Origin: Lumbricus rubellus
Lineage: Eukaryota > Annelida > Clitellata > Crassiclitellata > Lumbricidae
Direction of reading: 5' to 3'
DNA: 64,000 bases
Assembly: GCA_945859605.1 (NCBI GenBank)
Contig: OX243824.1
Span: 23,901,221-23,965,220, forward strand
The notes under the pieces were generated by a model. It was not told where the DNA came from. It saw only the letters and a list, made by a program, of their open reading frames with translations, and made no database searches. This document shows positions 1-13,285 of this stretch, piece by piece (the first letter of the stretch is position 1; each line of letters starts with the position of its first letter). The position numbers and the translations under genes are program-made.

Positions 1-362
1 CTGACTGTGTGTGTGTCTGTCTGTGATGTGTCTGTCTGTGTTTGTGTCTGGCTGTGGTGTGTCTGTCTGTGTTTGTGTCTGGCTGTGGTGTGTCTGTCTT
101 TCTGTGTTTTTGTCTGTCTGTGTGTGTGTGTCTGTCTTTCTGTGTGTCTGTCTGTGTCTGTCTGTTTCTGTGTGTCTGTGTTTGTGTCTGTCTGTCTGTG
201 TTTGTGTATGTCTGTATGTGTGTGTGTGTGTCTGTCTGTCAGAGTATCTGTCTGTGTGTCTATCTGTGTTTGTGTCTGTCTTTCTGTGCGTCTGTCTATT
301 CGTCTTCTATCCGTCTGTTTGCCTATCCGTCTATCTGCCTGTCTGTCTGTGTCTCTCATTTA
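1..362. repeat. TGTC/TG-rich simple repeat
   Basis: This stretch is a diffuse tract of TGTG and TGTCTG words with point substitutions. The open frames across it encode only C/S/V/L low-complexity sequence and are not genes. From 363 to 629 I see no gene or known repeat. Confidence 0.9.
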
Positions 363-629
363 ACAGTCCAGCACACAATCCACTAGACTATAGAGTATAG
401 AACAATGACGAAACAGATGAATGAACGGAGAGGAAATGACATTTGATTCATTTATTCAGATAACGACGACAATGATATTATTATTATATCTCGTCGCTGA
501 TCTGACCCAGGGTTTCCGAAGAGAAAGAAACAAAATGTATATATGGTTTATTATCATTATACAATACTAACAAATACCGTTGGCAAGTACCATTCGATGG
601 CACTTATGGTCAGAGTCCCAATACACAGT

Positions 630-840
630 GGGGCGCGGTGGTGCAGTGGTGGCGTCGTTGCCTTGAAGCCGGAAGGTTCGAGGTTCGAATTCACCTCGCC
701 GCGTAAGGACCTTGGGCAAGTCCTTCACTCACAATTGCTCAGCGCTTCGGCGTGAAACTCCGATGCAGTGTCCGCTCTGCATTCGGGAGCGCCTCTGAGT
801 AGAAAGAGCTTGAAGGGGCGCTAGGACAAGTGCACATACA
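630..840 (+). repeat. tRNA-derived CORE-like SINE, copy 1
   Basis: The 5' part is tRNA-like, with an A-box-like GGTGGTGCAGTGG and a B-box-like GGTTCGAATTC. The body contains GACCTTGGGCAAGTCC, the word typical of the CORE-SINE/MIR central domain. The 3' part is GCGCCTCTGAGTAG...ACAAGTGCACATAC. The same unit recurs at 2798, 7186, 15861 and 24760, so it is an interspersed retroposon rather than a tRNA gene. Confidence 0.85.
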
Positions 841-1344
841 AACAAACACATCCTCATGCAGAGGTCTCGAACCCGTACATTCCACGTTACACGGCGAGCA
901 CAGCAACCAATTTGCCATCGTGTCCCACAGAAAAACATTCCGTGTTATAGCCTACGTGTGGGTTCTTTTATAAATGAACTCTGACTTTGTTCGCAATCAA
1001 TGCACTCGTAAATAACGAATCATTAGGACACGATCGCGTTGCGGCTTTCCTTCCATACATGTATATGCCGGCAAACACATGTACTGTAGCACAGATGCAT
1101 GCATTCGAGAATCGGTCGTTCGCTATAGGAAGTCATGTGTCAACAGATTGCCTCCCGCTGTTCGATCGACTGGTTCAGTGGACTCTTAAATACATGCTGA
1201 AAATACACTTGTTCTCTATGGATTATTTTTCGTCTGTTAGCTGCTTTGTCTAAGGCACTCTTCTGTAGCGGCATAACCGTGTCATTGCGCCATATAAATG
1301 GTCGCCACCACGAGCATGACCAACGCCATCGCTAATACCAACTC

Positions 1345-1557
<213 letters not shown>

Positions 1558-1744
1558 ATCATTATCAATTTATCATTGTTAATTTTTTTGCCCTGAGGTA
1601 CTTCATTCCCCCAGTGACTTATGGACTATTATTAATTGAAGAATGAACGTCTGGTGGGTCAAGCCTCGTCTTCAGGGTGTGAGGCAAAAGTATATTTGAA
1701 AGCGACCAGGTTGTAGCGTTGAATACAAATGGACAGACGCAGTA

Positions 1745-1873
1745 TGAGAATTGTGGAAAAATAACTGGGGGGTTGGCCTATGATAAACTTGAAATTGGGG
1801 TATGAAAAACATACTTTAACATGGGGCACTAAAAATGACTGGGGGGATTGAACCCCCCCCCCGGCAATTCTCA
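1745..1873 (-). mobile_element. Short MITE (family A), copy 1
   Basis: A 129-bp unit with ends TGAGAATTGTGG and CCGGCAATTCTCA, which are short inverted termini. Three further copies lie at 34561, 36541 and 42578. It has a C-run on one side and a conserved ACATACTTTAACATGGGGC internal block. It has no coding capacity. Confidence 0.8.
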
Positions 1874-2797
1874 CCCTGGACAGACGTTGAAAAATTATTA
1901 TTATTATTATTTTATTATTATTATCGCAACATATTTATTTCAGACTTATGAAGTATACGAAACACTCACGTGACAGATTCCTCGATTCGCCACGAGCTGA
2001 AAAAGAAGCAAAACGTAAAAGAATTATAATAATATTATAACAATTTATTGTACGCTTACTCATTCGCAGAAAATTCTATGTAGCGTGTATTAACTTTATG
2101 ACAGCACATACTTGTTATAATATGAACAGACTATCTAGTCCTGTTTATTGTTATTTGATCTGAGGAGGTCTACAGTAACTGTACACGATAATACGACCAT
2201 AATTATAGTACTCGGAGATTCATGATATCAAATGCAATTCCGACTTGCATGCAGTGTAGGCTATCTTTTAATTTGCACACACATTTGTATTCCGCGCACA
2301 AATAACGGGCAGCGTATTATAGTCTGCCAACCGGAGTTTAACAGATGTAGCTTTTATGCAGACTTATACTATGTCGTGGTTCCGGTATTTTACGACAACA
2401 TACATGTAGACTATAATGTTTTCGTCTTTTATTCAGGCTTGCTTGTGTCGCAACCCGAACAGACGGCAATGGAGGAGTTTCTCGTTTTCTATGCATCAAC
2501 TGCTTTACAAAGGCTTCATTGTATATTTTTTGTTGACGCTGGCGATTCTTTTTCTTTTGCATAATATTATGCGAACTCATCGAACCTGCTCTGCTCCGAA
2601 TGACATCCTCGTTGCAATTAATTTGTACATGCAGGTACTGATGGAATCTCGCCTATCGCCTACCCTGCGTAGTGCGTAACACTGCTTGGACGTGCGTGTA
2701 ACTGTGTATGTAAATCATGCGTGTATACTATATATAAACAAGTATAATATATATATATAGTATATACAGTACATTGTGTACTATGTTTAAATATACT
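1874..2797. other. Intronic DNA without recognised features
   Basis: An ATT-rich tract lies at about 1892-1925 and a TA-rich stretch at about 2729-2765. I found no convincing exon, RNA gene or known repeat elsewhere here. Confidence 0.5.
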
Positions 2798-3010
2798 GGG
2801 GCGCGGTGGTGTAGTGGTGACGTCGTTGCTTTGGAGCCGGAAGGTTCGAGGTTCGAATCCACCTCAAGTAGCCGCGTAGGGACCTTGGGCAAGTCCTTCA
2901 CTCGCAATTGCTCAGTGCTTCGGCGTGAAACTCCGATGCAGTGTCCGCGCTGCATTCGGGAGCGCCTCTGAGTAGTAAGCTTGAAGGGGCGCTATAACAA
3001 GTGCATATAC
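2798..3010 (+). repeat. CORE-like SINE, copy 2
   Basis: This is the same SINE as at 630-840, with GCGCGGTGGTGTAGTGG, GGTTCGAATCC, GACCTTGGGCAAGTCC and the same 3' end. It is followed by a (GT)n tract at about 3023-3085. The next stretch, 3086-3810, shows nothing recognisable. Confidence 0.85.
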
Positions 3011-3810
3011 AAAAAACTATACGTGTGCTCGTGTGTGTACGTGTTTGTGCGTGTGTGTGTGCGTGCGTGTGTGTGTGTGTGTTTGTCTGCGTACCTCTGC
3101 CACTAATACCACTCGTAAAAGGCGGCATTTTATTACACAGCCGTGCATCCGTGCATGATCAAACGACCTGAAGGAATTGACCTTCGAGGGATGAGATGAC
3201 CAGAAGAAAAGTCCGAGGAATTATCCCAGATCCACACGCGGCGGTCAAGACGGTCTTTATATCTCTTTCGCAATCGCATACACTCAAAATTCAAAGGTGC
3301 TACTCAAAGGCTATAGGTGCATGGCACCAGTTCATTCACGAGTGCTGCGTCACGCCAGAAAGGTCGTCCGAAGATAGCCTACATGTAGGCTCCAAAAAGG
3401 TCATCTGCAGAGATACGTTCAGTTAGGACGAGAAAGATGTAATTAATTAAATGTAATTAGTTGAATGATTTGCTTAAATGCGAACAATAGAAAAAATCAT
3501 GTGATATTTTCCAGATATTTTGATACCGCAGACATTTTTGCAAGAGAGAGAAAAACACAACGGTAGCGGTTAAAGTTTTAGGCAAGAACTTGAAAATGCA
3601 AAGCGGAAAGCTAAGAACATGTATGATCCTTTTCATATAGGTTTCTAGATGTATAGACTTTATTTCCCAGTTTCATTTTGTTTATCATTAATGTCGTCAC
3701 TGCTCTATTTCGAAGACTTTAATTTTGTCAAACTCAACATCGCAGTAGATTTAAAAAAATAGGAGTCAATGTTTCCGGGTGCAAGACTAGTGACTTCTTG
3801 CAGGGATTTT

Positions 3811-4340
3811 TTAACGTACAGTTGTACACAAAAATGTGCAGTTCTAAATGGATTTGAGCAGTAGCCTGCTGTTGTAGAAGCACTTCTGTAGGCCTACAGT
3901 TAAAAATTAACAAAAAAGGTCATTGTCTTCCGATTGGAAGTAATTTACCAAGAAGAATGGGGAAAGGAAAAAAGGATTTGTCTAGTTCTGAAAATTCCTT
4001 TAAAACAGCCCTGCCTCTTGCCCCTACATGCAGGCGCTCATGGATATACCGGTACACAAGTCTTGTTTTGGGAGACGCAACTGTATTCCAGGGGTTATTT
4101 TAACGTGCAGCTGGACACAAAGTGTGTAGTTGGAAAAGAAATTTGTGCAGTTGAAAATAAGATTTTGTGCAGTAACTCATAGTGTTATAGTGAACGAAGG
4201 ACTAAAAAAGGGTCATCAGGTTTCAAAATTTCAAAATGGTAATATTTTCACGGGATTTCGCCGATCAAACATTTGGTCCGGACGACTAAAAAGGTCGTTT
4301 TGTGCAGTTCTAAAAATTTATTATAATAACCCCTGCTGTA
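3811..4340 (+). repeat. GTGCAGTT-family interspersed repeat, two adjacent copies
   Basis: Copy one (about 3811-4019) has ACAGTTGTACACAAAAATG, GTGCAGTTCTAAATGG and CCGATTGGAAGTAATTTACC. A second, partial copy starts near 4095. Related copies occur at 7636 (minus), 30882 (plus) and 33985 (minus). No inverted termini or RNA-polymerase-III boxes are evident, so the class is unknown. Confidence 0.65.
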
Positions 4341-4648
4341 TTCGTGGGACATTCTCTACTTTGATTCGCCCATCAATTGCTGTCGTTGTGTCGGTGCAGT
4401 TAATGTGTTACAGGGAAATATATATTCTACACCACATCAGCTTTGTTCTGCAACAGACTGGAGCAGTCCTAGATCGACTCAATCCAAACCGTTCGCTGAA
4501 AAGCAAGCATCCGTGTGTTTACGGTCGTTAAGGGGAGAGAGGGGACAGGGAGCAATGATCTCCCCATGGTGGAAGGGGGAGCAATAATAACCATCCCACG
4601 AGTAGAGTAGGTCACTGGTCCCTTGTCATTCGATTTAGGTCTGCTGTG

Positions 4649-4905
4649 AGATGCATGGGGGGGGGTCGAGGGATGCAGGGGGTGTCGAGGGATGCAGGGG
4701 GTGTCGAGGGATGCAGGGGGTCGAGGGATGCATGGGGGGTCGAGGGATGCAGAGGGTGTCGAGGGATGCAGGGGTGTCGAGGGATACAGAGGGTCGAGGG
4801 ATGCAGAGGGGGTGTCGAGGGATGCAGGGAGTCAAGAGATGCAGGGGGGTCCAGAGATGCTTGAGGGGGTCGAGGGATGCAGAGGGTGTCGAGGGACTAT
4901 CATGG
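4649..4905. repeat. Minisatellite, GTCGAGGGATGCAGGGGG unit
   Basis: About a dozen tandem copies of an 18-20 bp G-rich unit with variable G-run lengths. The open frames (repeated SRDAGG/RGMQG or TPCIPRHP) arise from the repeat. Confidence 0.9.
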
Positions 4906-5166
4906 TCGTCGATTTCTCCCTCCTTGCTTCTCTCCCTCCAGTCACCCGAAGCCGGACAGTGATTTGAAAAAGCGAGACGTCGCTTATTTAAGAGCGCTGT
5001 AAAGTCGTCGTGTGTTCTGGTCTGCTTCATGTCTCGCTGCAGTCAACCTACACACAAATGTCTGTCGGTCTGTGACTGCGATTCTCGCTGCAGGGTGATT
5101 GTTGTTCCTCTGGGCTGTGGTTACCTCTGCATGAAAGCCATGAACGCTGGGTGATCTGTATTGTGA

Positions 5167-5345
5167 TGCACTTAAGAAGAGAGGAGGAGAAAGAGGAGGA
5201 AAACGATGAGCACGAGGAGGAGGACGAGGAGAAGAAGGAGAAAGAGATGGTAAAGAAGGAGGAGGAGAAGGAGGAGGAGAGGTGGAGATAAGGATAAAGA
5301 GGAGGAGAGGAAATTAGGAGGAGGAAACAGAGAGGGAGACAGAAT
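5167..5345. repeat. Purine-rich GAG/GGA tract
   Basis: This is an imperfect poly-purine stretch of GAGGAGAAG words with no coding support on either strand. Confidence 0.75.
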
Positions 5346-5579
5346 ATGCGGATAACAAGTTAGATGAGAAGAAAGAGGAGAGGATGAGAATAACTAGAAG
5401 TGGAAAAGTAGTGATCGAGTATCATGAGGAGAAGGAGGGTATAGAGAGGGATGGATGAAGGGATGGGATGGATACGATGGAGTGAGTTGGCGATGATGAA
5501 TAGGATTCGATTCATCGATCTCTAGTGCAAGAAGAACGCACTTAACCCAACGACCGAAGATCATTCTTTCCTCAGTTTC

Positions 5580-5671
5580 TCTCTGTGCGTCTGTGTGTGT
5601 CCCTGTCTCTGTCTATCTCTCTCTGTCTGTATCTGTCCCTGTCCCAGTCCCTGTGCCTGTCCATGTTCCTG

Positions 5672-5730
<59 letters not shown>

Positions 5731-5809
5731 CTCTCTCTCTCTTCATTTTCTATAGTCTTTCTCGCTGGACGCCCTTTCATCTCTCTGTGTCTCTGTGTCT
5801 TTCTGTGTC

Positions 5810-5878
<69 letters not shown>
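5580..5878. repeat. (CT)n and (GTCT)n microsatellites
   Basis: Pyrimidine-rich DNA contains a (CT)n run at about 5673-5722 and a clean (GTCT)n run at about 5812-5877. ORFs across it are low-complexity artefacts. Confidence 0.95.
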
Positions 5879-6085
5879 AAACTTAGCCATTAATTAATTG
5901 AGAACAATGCCGGAGATCGTTCTTGACAGACTACTTCATAAGGACAATGCATGCAGCAGCAGCAGAAGCAGTATTGTTAGGACTATATAGTTGTTATGGT
6001 AACACATGCACTGTCGGATATAATAATATAATAGCTAAAATAGAGTGCATGAGAACTGAGAAGACGCGTGAATAAAAGAAATACG

Positions 6086-6190
6086 ATGTATGTTTGTTTG
6101 CATGTATGTTTGCATATATGTTTGCATGTATGTTTGATGTATGTTTGCATGTATGTTTGCATGTATGTTTGCATGTATGTATGTTTGCAT
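6086..6190. repeat. Minisatellite, ATGTTTGC(ATGT) unit
   Basis: Tandem 8-12 bp units ATGTTTGC / ATGTATGTTTGC. The region 6191-7185 that follows shows no recognisable gene or repeat. Confidence 0.85.
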
Positions 6191-7185
6191 TTCTTGTCCA
6201 TAGAAAGCAAGTATTCGGACAGACGTCGCTTCATCTTTTTACATATGTACTTTCAGATTCACTTGCAAATAAAATAATGTCAACATTTCGCCATGCTTAT
6301 GTAATAAGTTGTTTTACCACAGATGAACTATTTTTAAAAAATCTTTCTCACTCCTTTTGTAAAGTCACCCGTATGCCGCTCTCAACCATTCTCCCGACGT
6401 TGTCTACAATATAGGCCTAGCTATCAGAATTTCATTTCTCTCTGTCATTTCTTTTTCTGTCCTTTTATAAATATCGTATCATCATCCCATCCCCCCATTC
6501 CATCCCATTCCCTCCCATCACATCCCACGCTATTGATTATCTCTTTCTCAACGCTTCGCTTCCTTCTCCTCCCGACCTTTTCCGTAGACAGTAAATCATC
6601 CTCACCGAAAGAATCTCATTGCGCATAAAAGCACTGTTGCGTTTAGATACATGCGTTGCGTAGCTTCTCATACATTTGCAACTGTCTTCAAAAGCACTTG
6701 TTCAACAGACTCGTGTACGTGTCTATTCTTCTATATCAATTTCCTATGATATAATAGATATGTGAGTGGGCGTACATCAGCATCATAGGCCTACCGTCTC
6801 GTCTGTCAAATTATTGCGTTTCTTGAGCAGTAAAATGTATGACTTGTCCTCGGTGTATAAATTTGGAACACCCGATCATGTAAAGAATAGCATACATGTA
6901 TACGGCGTCTGATCTGGAGGCATTTAGATTACCGCTCAACACATACTTATATCTTTGAAAGAATCATATTGCAAATTGTACAAAGCAGGAGTCATAGGAG
7001 TCAAGTGGGAATGTGAAATTGCAATTATTTTTATATCTATATGCGTTTAGACAGGTGGCCTAAACGTTTCACTTGCACGAATCTTGCAAGTTCCTGTAGC
7101 AAATGCGTTCGAAGTGTAAACCTCCAGATTACAGACATGCATGTATCAAAAGAAGACGTTGTGGGAGTCAAGTAGGGCAGTTTGT

Positions 7186-7394
7186 TTGTATGTGCACTTG
7201 TTATAGCACCCCTTCAAGCTCTCTCTACTCAGAGGCGCTCCCGAATCCAAAGCGGACACGGCATCGGAGTTTCACGTCGAAACGCTGAGTAATTGTGAGT
7301 GAAGGACTTGCCAAAGGTCCTTACGCGGCGATGTGGATTCGAACCTCGAACCTTCCGGCTCCAAGGCAACGACGCCACCACTACACCACCGTCG
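7186..7394 (-). repeat. CORE-like SINE, copy 3 (reverse)
   Basis: Reverse-complement copy of the SINE at 630-840. It runs from TGTGCACTTGTTATAGCACC through GGACTTGCCAAAGGTCC and GGATTCGAACCTCGAACC to CACTACACCACC. Confidence 0.85.
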
Positions 7395-7635
7395 AATTTC
7401 CTGATGACTCTTTTTTATTCATCGAATTTTCTGATGGCCTTTTATTTCTTTTAGTCACGATTTTTTGGCCTCGTAAAACTCGCTAATTCCCTAATTTTAT
7501 CATCTTTATCTAAGCGTAATCTTCTCTTGTCAGTATTATTGCTTACAATCTTCTATATTTACTCTTTGCGATGTTAGTAGGCCTACACGCTGTATCCCCG
7601 CGTATACCCTAGTGTGCACTGTAAAGCCATGGAAT

Positions 7636-7845
7636 GAAGCAGGACTGTTTTAAAGAAATTTTTAGAACTGCACAACCCTTTCTTTTTGTTCCCATCCTCC
7701 GTGGTAAATTACTTCCAGTCGAAGGACAATGACTATTTTTTGCTAGTTTTAACTTACAGAAGCGCTTCTAGGCCTACAACTGCACAAATCCATTTAGAAC
7801 TGCACATTTTGTGTACAACTGCACGTTTAAAAAGCCATGGAGTGA
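7636..7845 (-). repeat. GTGCAGTT-family repeat (reverse)
   Basis: Reverse copy of the family at 3811, with TTTTTAGAACTGCACAACCC, GGTAAATTACTTCCAGTCG and CATTTAGAACTGCAC. Positions 7846-8526 hold no recognised feature. Confidence 0.65.
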
Positions 7846-8526
7846 AGTACGAGAGATTTGCCATTTTTTTCTATCTGAAATCCATTTGGACGTGTTGACT
7901 AAACCTTCTATTCGCACGAATCTCCCAAGTTCCTGAACACGAATCTCCTAAGATCCGATACAAAAAGACGCTTGCAGCTGAAACTACGAAATTCCCCGAC
8001 GGATCCTATAGCACCCGGTGACTACACCGTCTACACGAAACTAACGGCAACTATGTCGACCTGTCATCAGTCGTGGCTTATCGCACGGAGGTTCATATTT
8101 GCGCACTTTGTATTCGCGATCCTAATCCAAGCATTGTACTCGAATCACATCAATCACCAGCCGCCACATACAATGTACATGTATCTTCTCATTTTCATAT
8201 TCATGACTTCCGATGTCATCCCTACACTTGCCTGCAGTGCCAATGTATTATGCACTGGCTTCCATGCAGTCATCTCTTTTTTATACATGGTAGGCCTGGT
8301 CTAATATGCACTGGTTGCCAGTCATCTCTTTTATATAGGCCTACATGGTAGGCTTGGTCTACTGCTCGGATCTGCGTTGGGGTGTGTGGGGGGGTTGTTT
8401 CTTTCGCTAGTGAGAATAATCCGTGATTGGTTTCGCTGGCAATTTCTTCCTTTCGTCAGCTGTTGTTTCCATTTTTCTGGTCGCCTTAACGACAGTCGCT
8501 TGCAGATTTATCGTTTAGTCCTTCGC

Positions 8527-9640
<1,114 letters not shown>

Positions 9641-9777
9641 TGAGACACATCGAAAAGAAGAGCATCAGCCTATGAAGCAATACGTTCGGTGACTGGTGCG
9701 TCATGTCCTCATCATGTGGACACTAATGAGCATGTGCATGGAAGCGTGCAGTAACAGTTCACCGCGTTGAATTTCAC

Positions 9778-9947
9778 CACAACGGATAACACCATGTCAC
9801 TTGAAAGAACGGATGACACCATGTCACTTGAAATAACGGATAACACCGTGTCACTTGAACTAACGGATAACACCATGTCACTTGAAATGACGGATAACAC
9901 CGTGTCACTTGAAATAACGGATAACACCATGTCACATGAAATAACGG
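9778..9947. repeat. 27-bp minisatellite, about six copies
   Basis: The unit contains ACGGATAACACCATGTCAC and TTGAAATA. The period is divisible by three, so a frame stays open on both strands (repeated TDNTMSLE on plus). No flanking exon or start context makes it a gene. The units abut directly with no spacer, so it is not a CRISPR array. Confidence 0.9.
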
Positions 9948-10189
9948 AGCACCGTGGTGCAAGCTGACGAGGTTCTGTACAAAACCGAAATTTCTAAATC
10001 ACAATTACGTCATGCGAGAAATGTTTCCTTCCATAATATAATCAGACAATACCAATATTTCCTTCGTCCAACAACCTACAACTTTATAAGACCGTGCAAA
10101 GACGATTGAAATTCTATCTCCACAGTATTCTGCAAAGCTCAGGGCTCTTTAGTGTGCAGTACTGTTCTACACATTTGGTCTTGGGTCCA

Positions 10190-10395
10190 AATTGTTTTCG
10201 CTGGCCTTTCGCCGAAAAATCTGATGACCTTTTTAGTTATAGCTTTATGCAACGTTTTTCTCTCTCAACTTTCCCCGCATTGATAAAAAGCTTGTTGTTG
10301 AAACCTGGTGGCGGGACACGTCCTGTGCAAATCTCTTAATGAGGGGGGGGGAGGTCAGTCGCCGGATTGGCCTCCCCTGGATCCGCTCCTGTGGG
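10190..10395. repeat. Degenerate GGATCCGC-ended repeat relic
   Basis: Contains the words GAAAAATCTGATGACC and GCCTCCCCTGGATCCGC, shared with elements at 15005, 26855 and 38224. Only one end is clear, so this is a partial copy. The flanking stretches 9948-10189 and 10396-10958 show nothing else. Confidence 0.45.
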
Positions 10396-10958
10396 TGGAG
10401 GAGGATGTTGGGGAGTCTGTGCGACACTGACGGGAGGGAGGGACTGTTGGGTTCATGCATCGGTCAAAGATGAGACGATAATGAGGGATGGTGGCATCTG
10501 GCTGCATAGTTTCTGTTAGATTTCGACAACCTTTGAAGCAATGAGAAGATAATGTGTGTTATGAGTGCGACCTCCTCTGACTGGATTGGAATTAAGGGAG
10601 ATCGATACATGTGATCGCTGATTGATTGGAGCCAAGACAACATGCTCCATAATCATATCTCGCAATAATAATTATTTCGGCGACATGTATTTTCTTTTGG
10701 AACTTTTGGTTTGAGAGTTGCACAGTCGTATTGGTTCGTTAAAATTTATTTAAAAATGTAAGGAGCACATGAAAGGAAACTTTCTTAATTCGGTCACCTG
10801 ATGAGAAGGAAAGGGAGACTGCCTGGAAAGAGATTGTGCAGGGTACGGTGCCAAGAGGAAGAGCCCATAGGAGATCGAGGATGCGTTAATAATGCAATAT
10901 GCGTTAAACAATATGCGTTAATAATACAATATGCGTATATATGCAAGCATTGTCTTAC

Positions 10959-11164
10959 CTCTCGTGTCTCTCGAGATATCGTCAGATGATGCCACTGGTT
11001 GTCGTCCAATCTGAAGCCGCTGCTGCTGCTGCTGGTGGAGGTGTAAGTGGGATGCAGGGATGGAGATGGAGGGATGTCGCAGTCGAATGTACCTGACCCG
11101 AGACGAAGTCGGACCTGAAGACCACTGCGATGGACGGAAGCCAGGAGGAAATCATTGCCGTCTC
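10959..11164 (-). CDS. Laminin-G/LNS domain exon (second half), neurexin/CNTNAP-like gene
   Basis: This is an internal exon of 206 bp. It encodes about 68 residues beginning at GDGNDFLLASV, continuing LRLGSGTFDCDI and ending LDDNQWHHLTISRETRE. These are the middle strands of a laminin-G (LNS) jelly roll, with the conserved WHH/isoleucine strand. LNS domains of neurexins and contactin-associated proteins act in extracellular synaptic or cell adhesion. On the minus strand a pyrimidine-rich tract and TGTACAG acceptor precede 11164, and the donor GAG|GTAAGA follows 10959. Entry is phase 1 and exit is phase 0. The phase matches the exon at 39866-40015, whose product supplies the earlier strands of the same domain. 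A serine-rich loop (about residues 37-46) is an insertion relative to typical LNS domains. The next exon is not seen to the left and probably lies outside the window. Confidence 0.8.
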
Positions 11165-13210
11165 CTGTACACAGACACAGATGCATACATATATACATAT
11201 ATACATTTCCGGCCGGACTGGGTCTTGTGCTGCTAATATAATTAGGGTTCAGTTTAACCCTTTAATGTCGCAGGGTATGGGATTTCCATACCATTTACTA
11301 CCATCTCGGCATTAAAGAGTTAAGACTGAGGAATTGAAAATTGAAGAAATGGAGGAGAGGATGCCGAGAAGTGGAAGCCAGTACAGCTCCCAGAATGCCC
11401 AGCTATGCTGCCGATTAGTCATTTCCGGTCGGAGTGGGGCTTGCGCTGCCAATTAGGGTTCACCAATTGCTATAATTAATTAATTCTAATTATTATTAAT
11501 TAATATTATATAATTACTATGACCTAAGCAATATGCTCCCTCGACGTCTTATCTTCTACTAGGCTAACTGATTGACTGATTGATTCATCGACTGATTGGA
11601 TTGATTGGTCGATTAATTGATCGATCGATTGATTGATTGACTGATTCATCGATTGATTGACTGATTGATTGATTGATGTTCCATCAACTTCAACAGTCTC
11701 CGAACGAAATGACCTCAATTCAATGCTTCAATGAACGCTTCTTACTACACGAAACAATGACCAACGTTTCTCACACAACTAACCCAGCAACGTCTCAAAA
11801 ACAAACTGCAAATACGAATCCGTATTAAGATGTCCTAGCTGAACTGACAGACAGATTCATTATCAACCTGCGCCCTAACGCCCGAGAAGACCGCTGAACG
11901 TGACGCGGATGATAGCACCTGCTACATTGACGCGAAAACGAGAAAGACAGCGCGAAGCCCCGCAGAGTGGATAGAGGCAGAGAGACAGCTGCTTGCGAGT
12001 CTGTCGTCAGCGTAATCAAACAACGGATTCACTTATTCGGGTCACACTCGCTAATTACATGCATACGGAAGCTATAATGTACCGTCGTGAGCTTAAATAA
12101 TATATATGTAATATATACATATAATTATATATTGCATATATATTGTATATAATATGTATAATTGTATAGGCCTATATTTAAAAATCAGCCCGTGTAGGTT
12201 TTTTGAAGAAGCGCTATGTAAATTCACGAAATGAATTATTATTAATGAAAAAAGCAGTGATGGGAAAATGCATTTCAGCAGTAATTTGAGTAAATACAAG
12301 TTGATCACAATGTATTCAGAATACAAGCAGATCTATATTCGTTCTGACACATGTATTTGAGCTACAAGCAAAGAAAGAAATTCAAAAAATACCTGTTCGA
12401 GATCGTACTTTAAATACCAAATGCAGACAAACTTGCGGGTCAAAGTGGGCTATACACAAATACTCAAATCATCAGTTTAAAAAAGGTCTACTTCCGAACT
12501 CTGAAACGTACCATCAATCACCACGAATCTGGTCAACATCTATTAACACATAGCAATCATTGTGCAATTATTCACCAATCAAGTCTGCCGTTACAGACAT
12601 GCCAAGCCGCAAACATAAGAGACGCACACTGCATGAGTATTATACAGATGTCCATGTCAGAGCGCTGTTCCTTTAACCTACTTCGAAGGATGGCAATTAA
12701 TCACGAAACAATGATACAACCATCCATCATTCGGACGTGACATACTCTGGAACCCAAGATGGATGAAATGTGAAAACATTATAAAGCGTTAATTAATGAC
12801 GCACTTGAATACCCGTCTCATAACGTCACTCACGCGTTCTTAATGACGTAAGGCTCCGTGCGACGGGAGAAGGAGTCTCCTCTAATGACGTCATATCGGT
12901 TACCCTAAAATCTTTTCGTCTTAATGGCATAAAAATAATAATTATTATTTATTTATCATTATTAATTTATTATTATTATTTTTTAAATATTATTATTATT
13001 TCTAATATTAGCCTAATATTATTATTACTATTATTATTGGTATCATTATTATGTATGTGACTCTTCCAGGTTACTGCGCATTGTTTGCTAACTGATTTAA
13101 TCTAATTATGTTGTTCTTAATGGTCGACACTTAGCATCAAGTAGGCCAGAGGCCAGCGCGGAGAGCGCCTATGGGTAGCTTTCTTGAAGAAGCGCTTTAT
13201 ACATTTTCTG

Positions 13211-13285
<75 letters not shown>

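Noticed and set aside
630..720. tRNA gene at the A/B-box sequence
   Set aside because: Lacks acceptor-stem pairing and recurs five times with the same non-tRNA body, so it is a SINE.
9778..9947. Regular 27-bp repeats considered as a CRISPR array
   Set aside because: Units abut without spacers and the context is animal nuclear DNA. It is a minisatellite.
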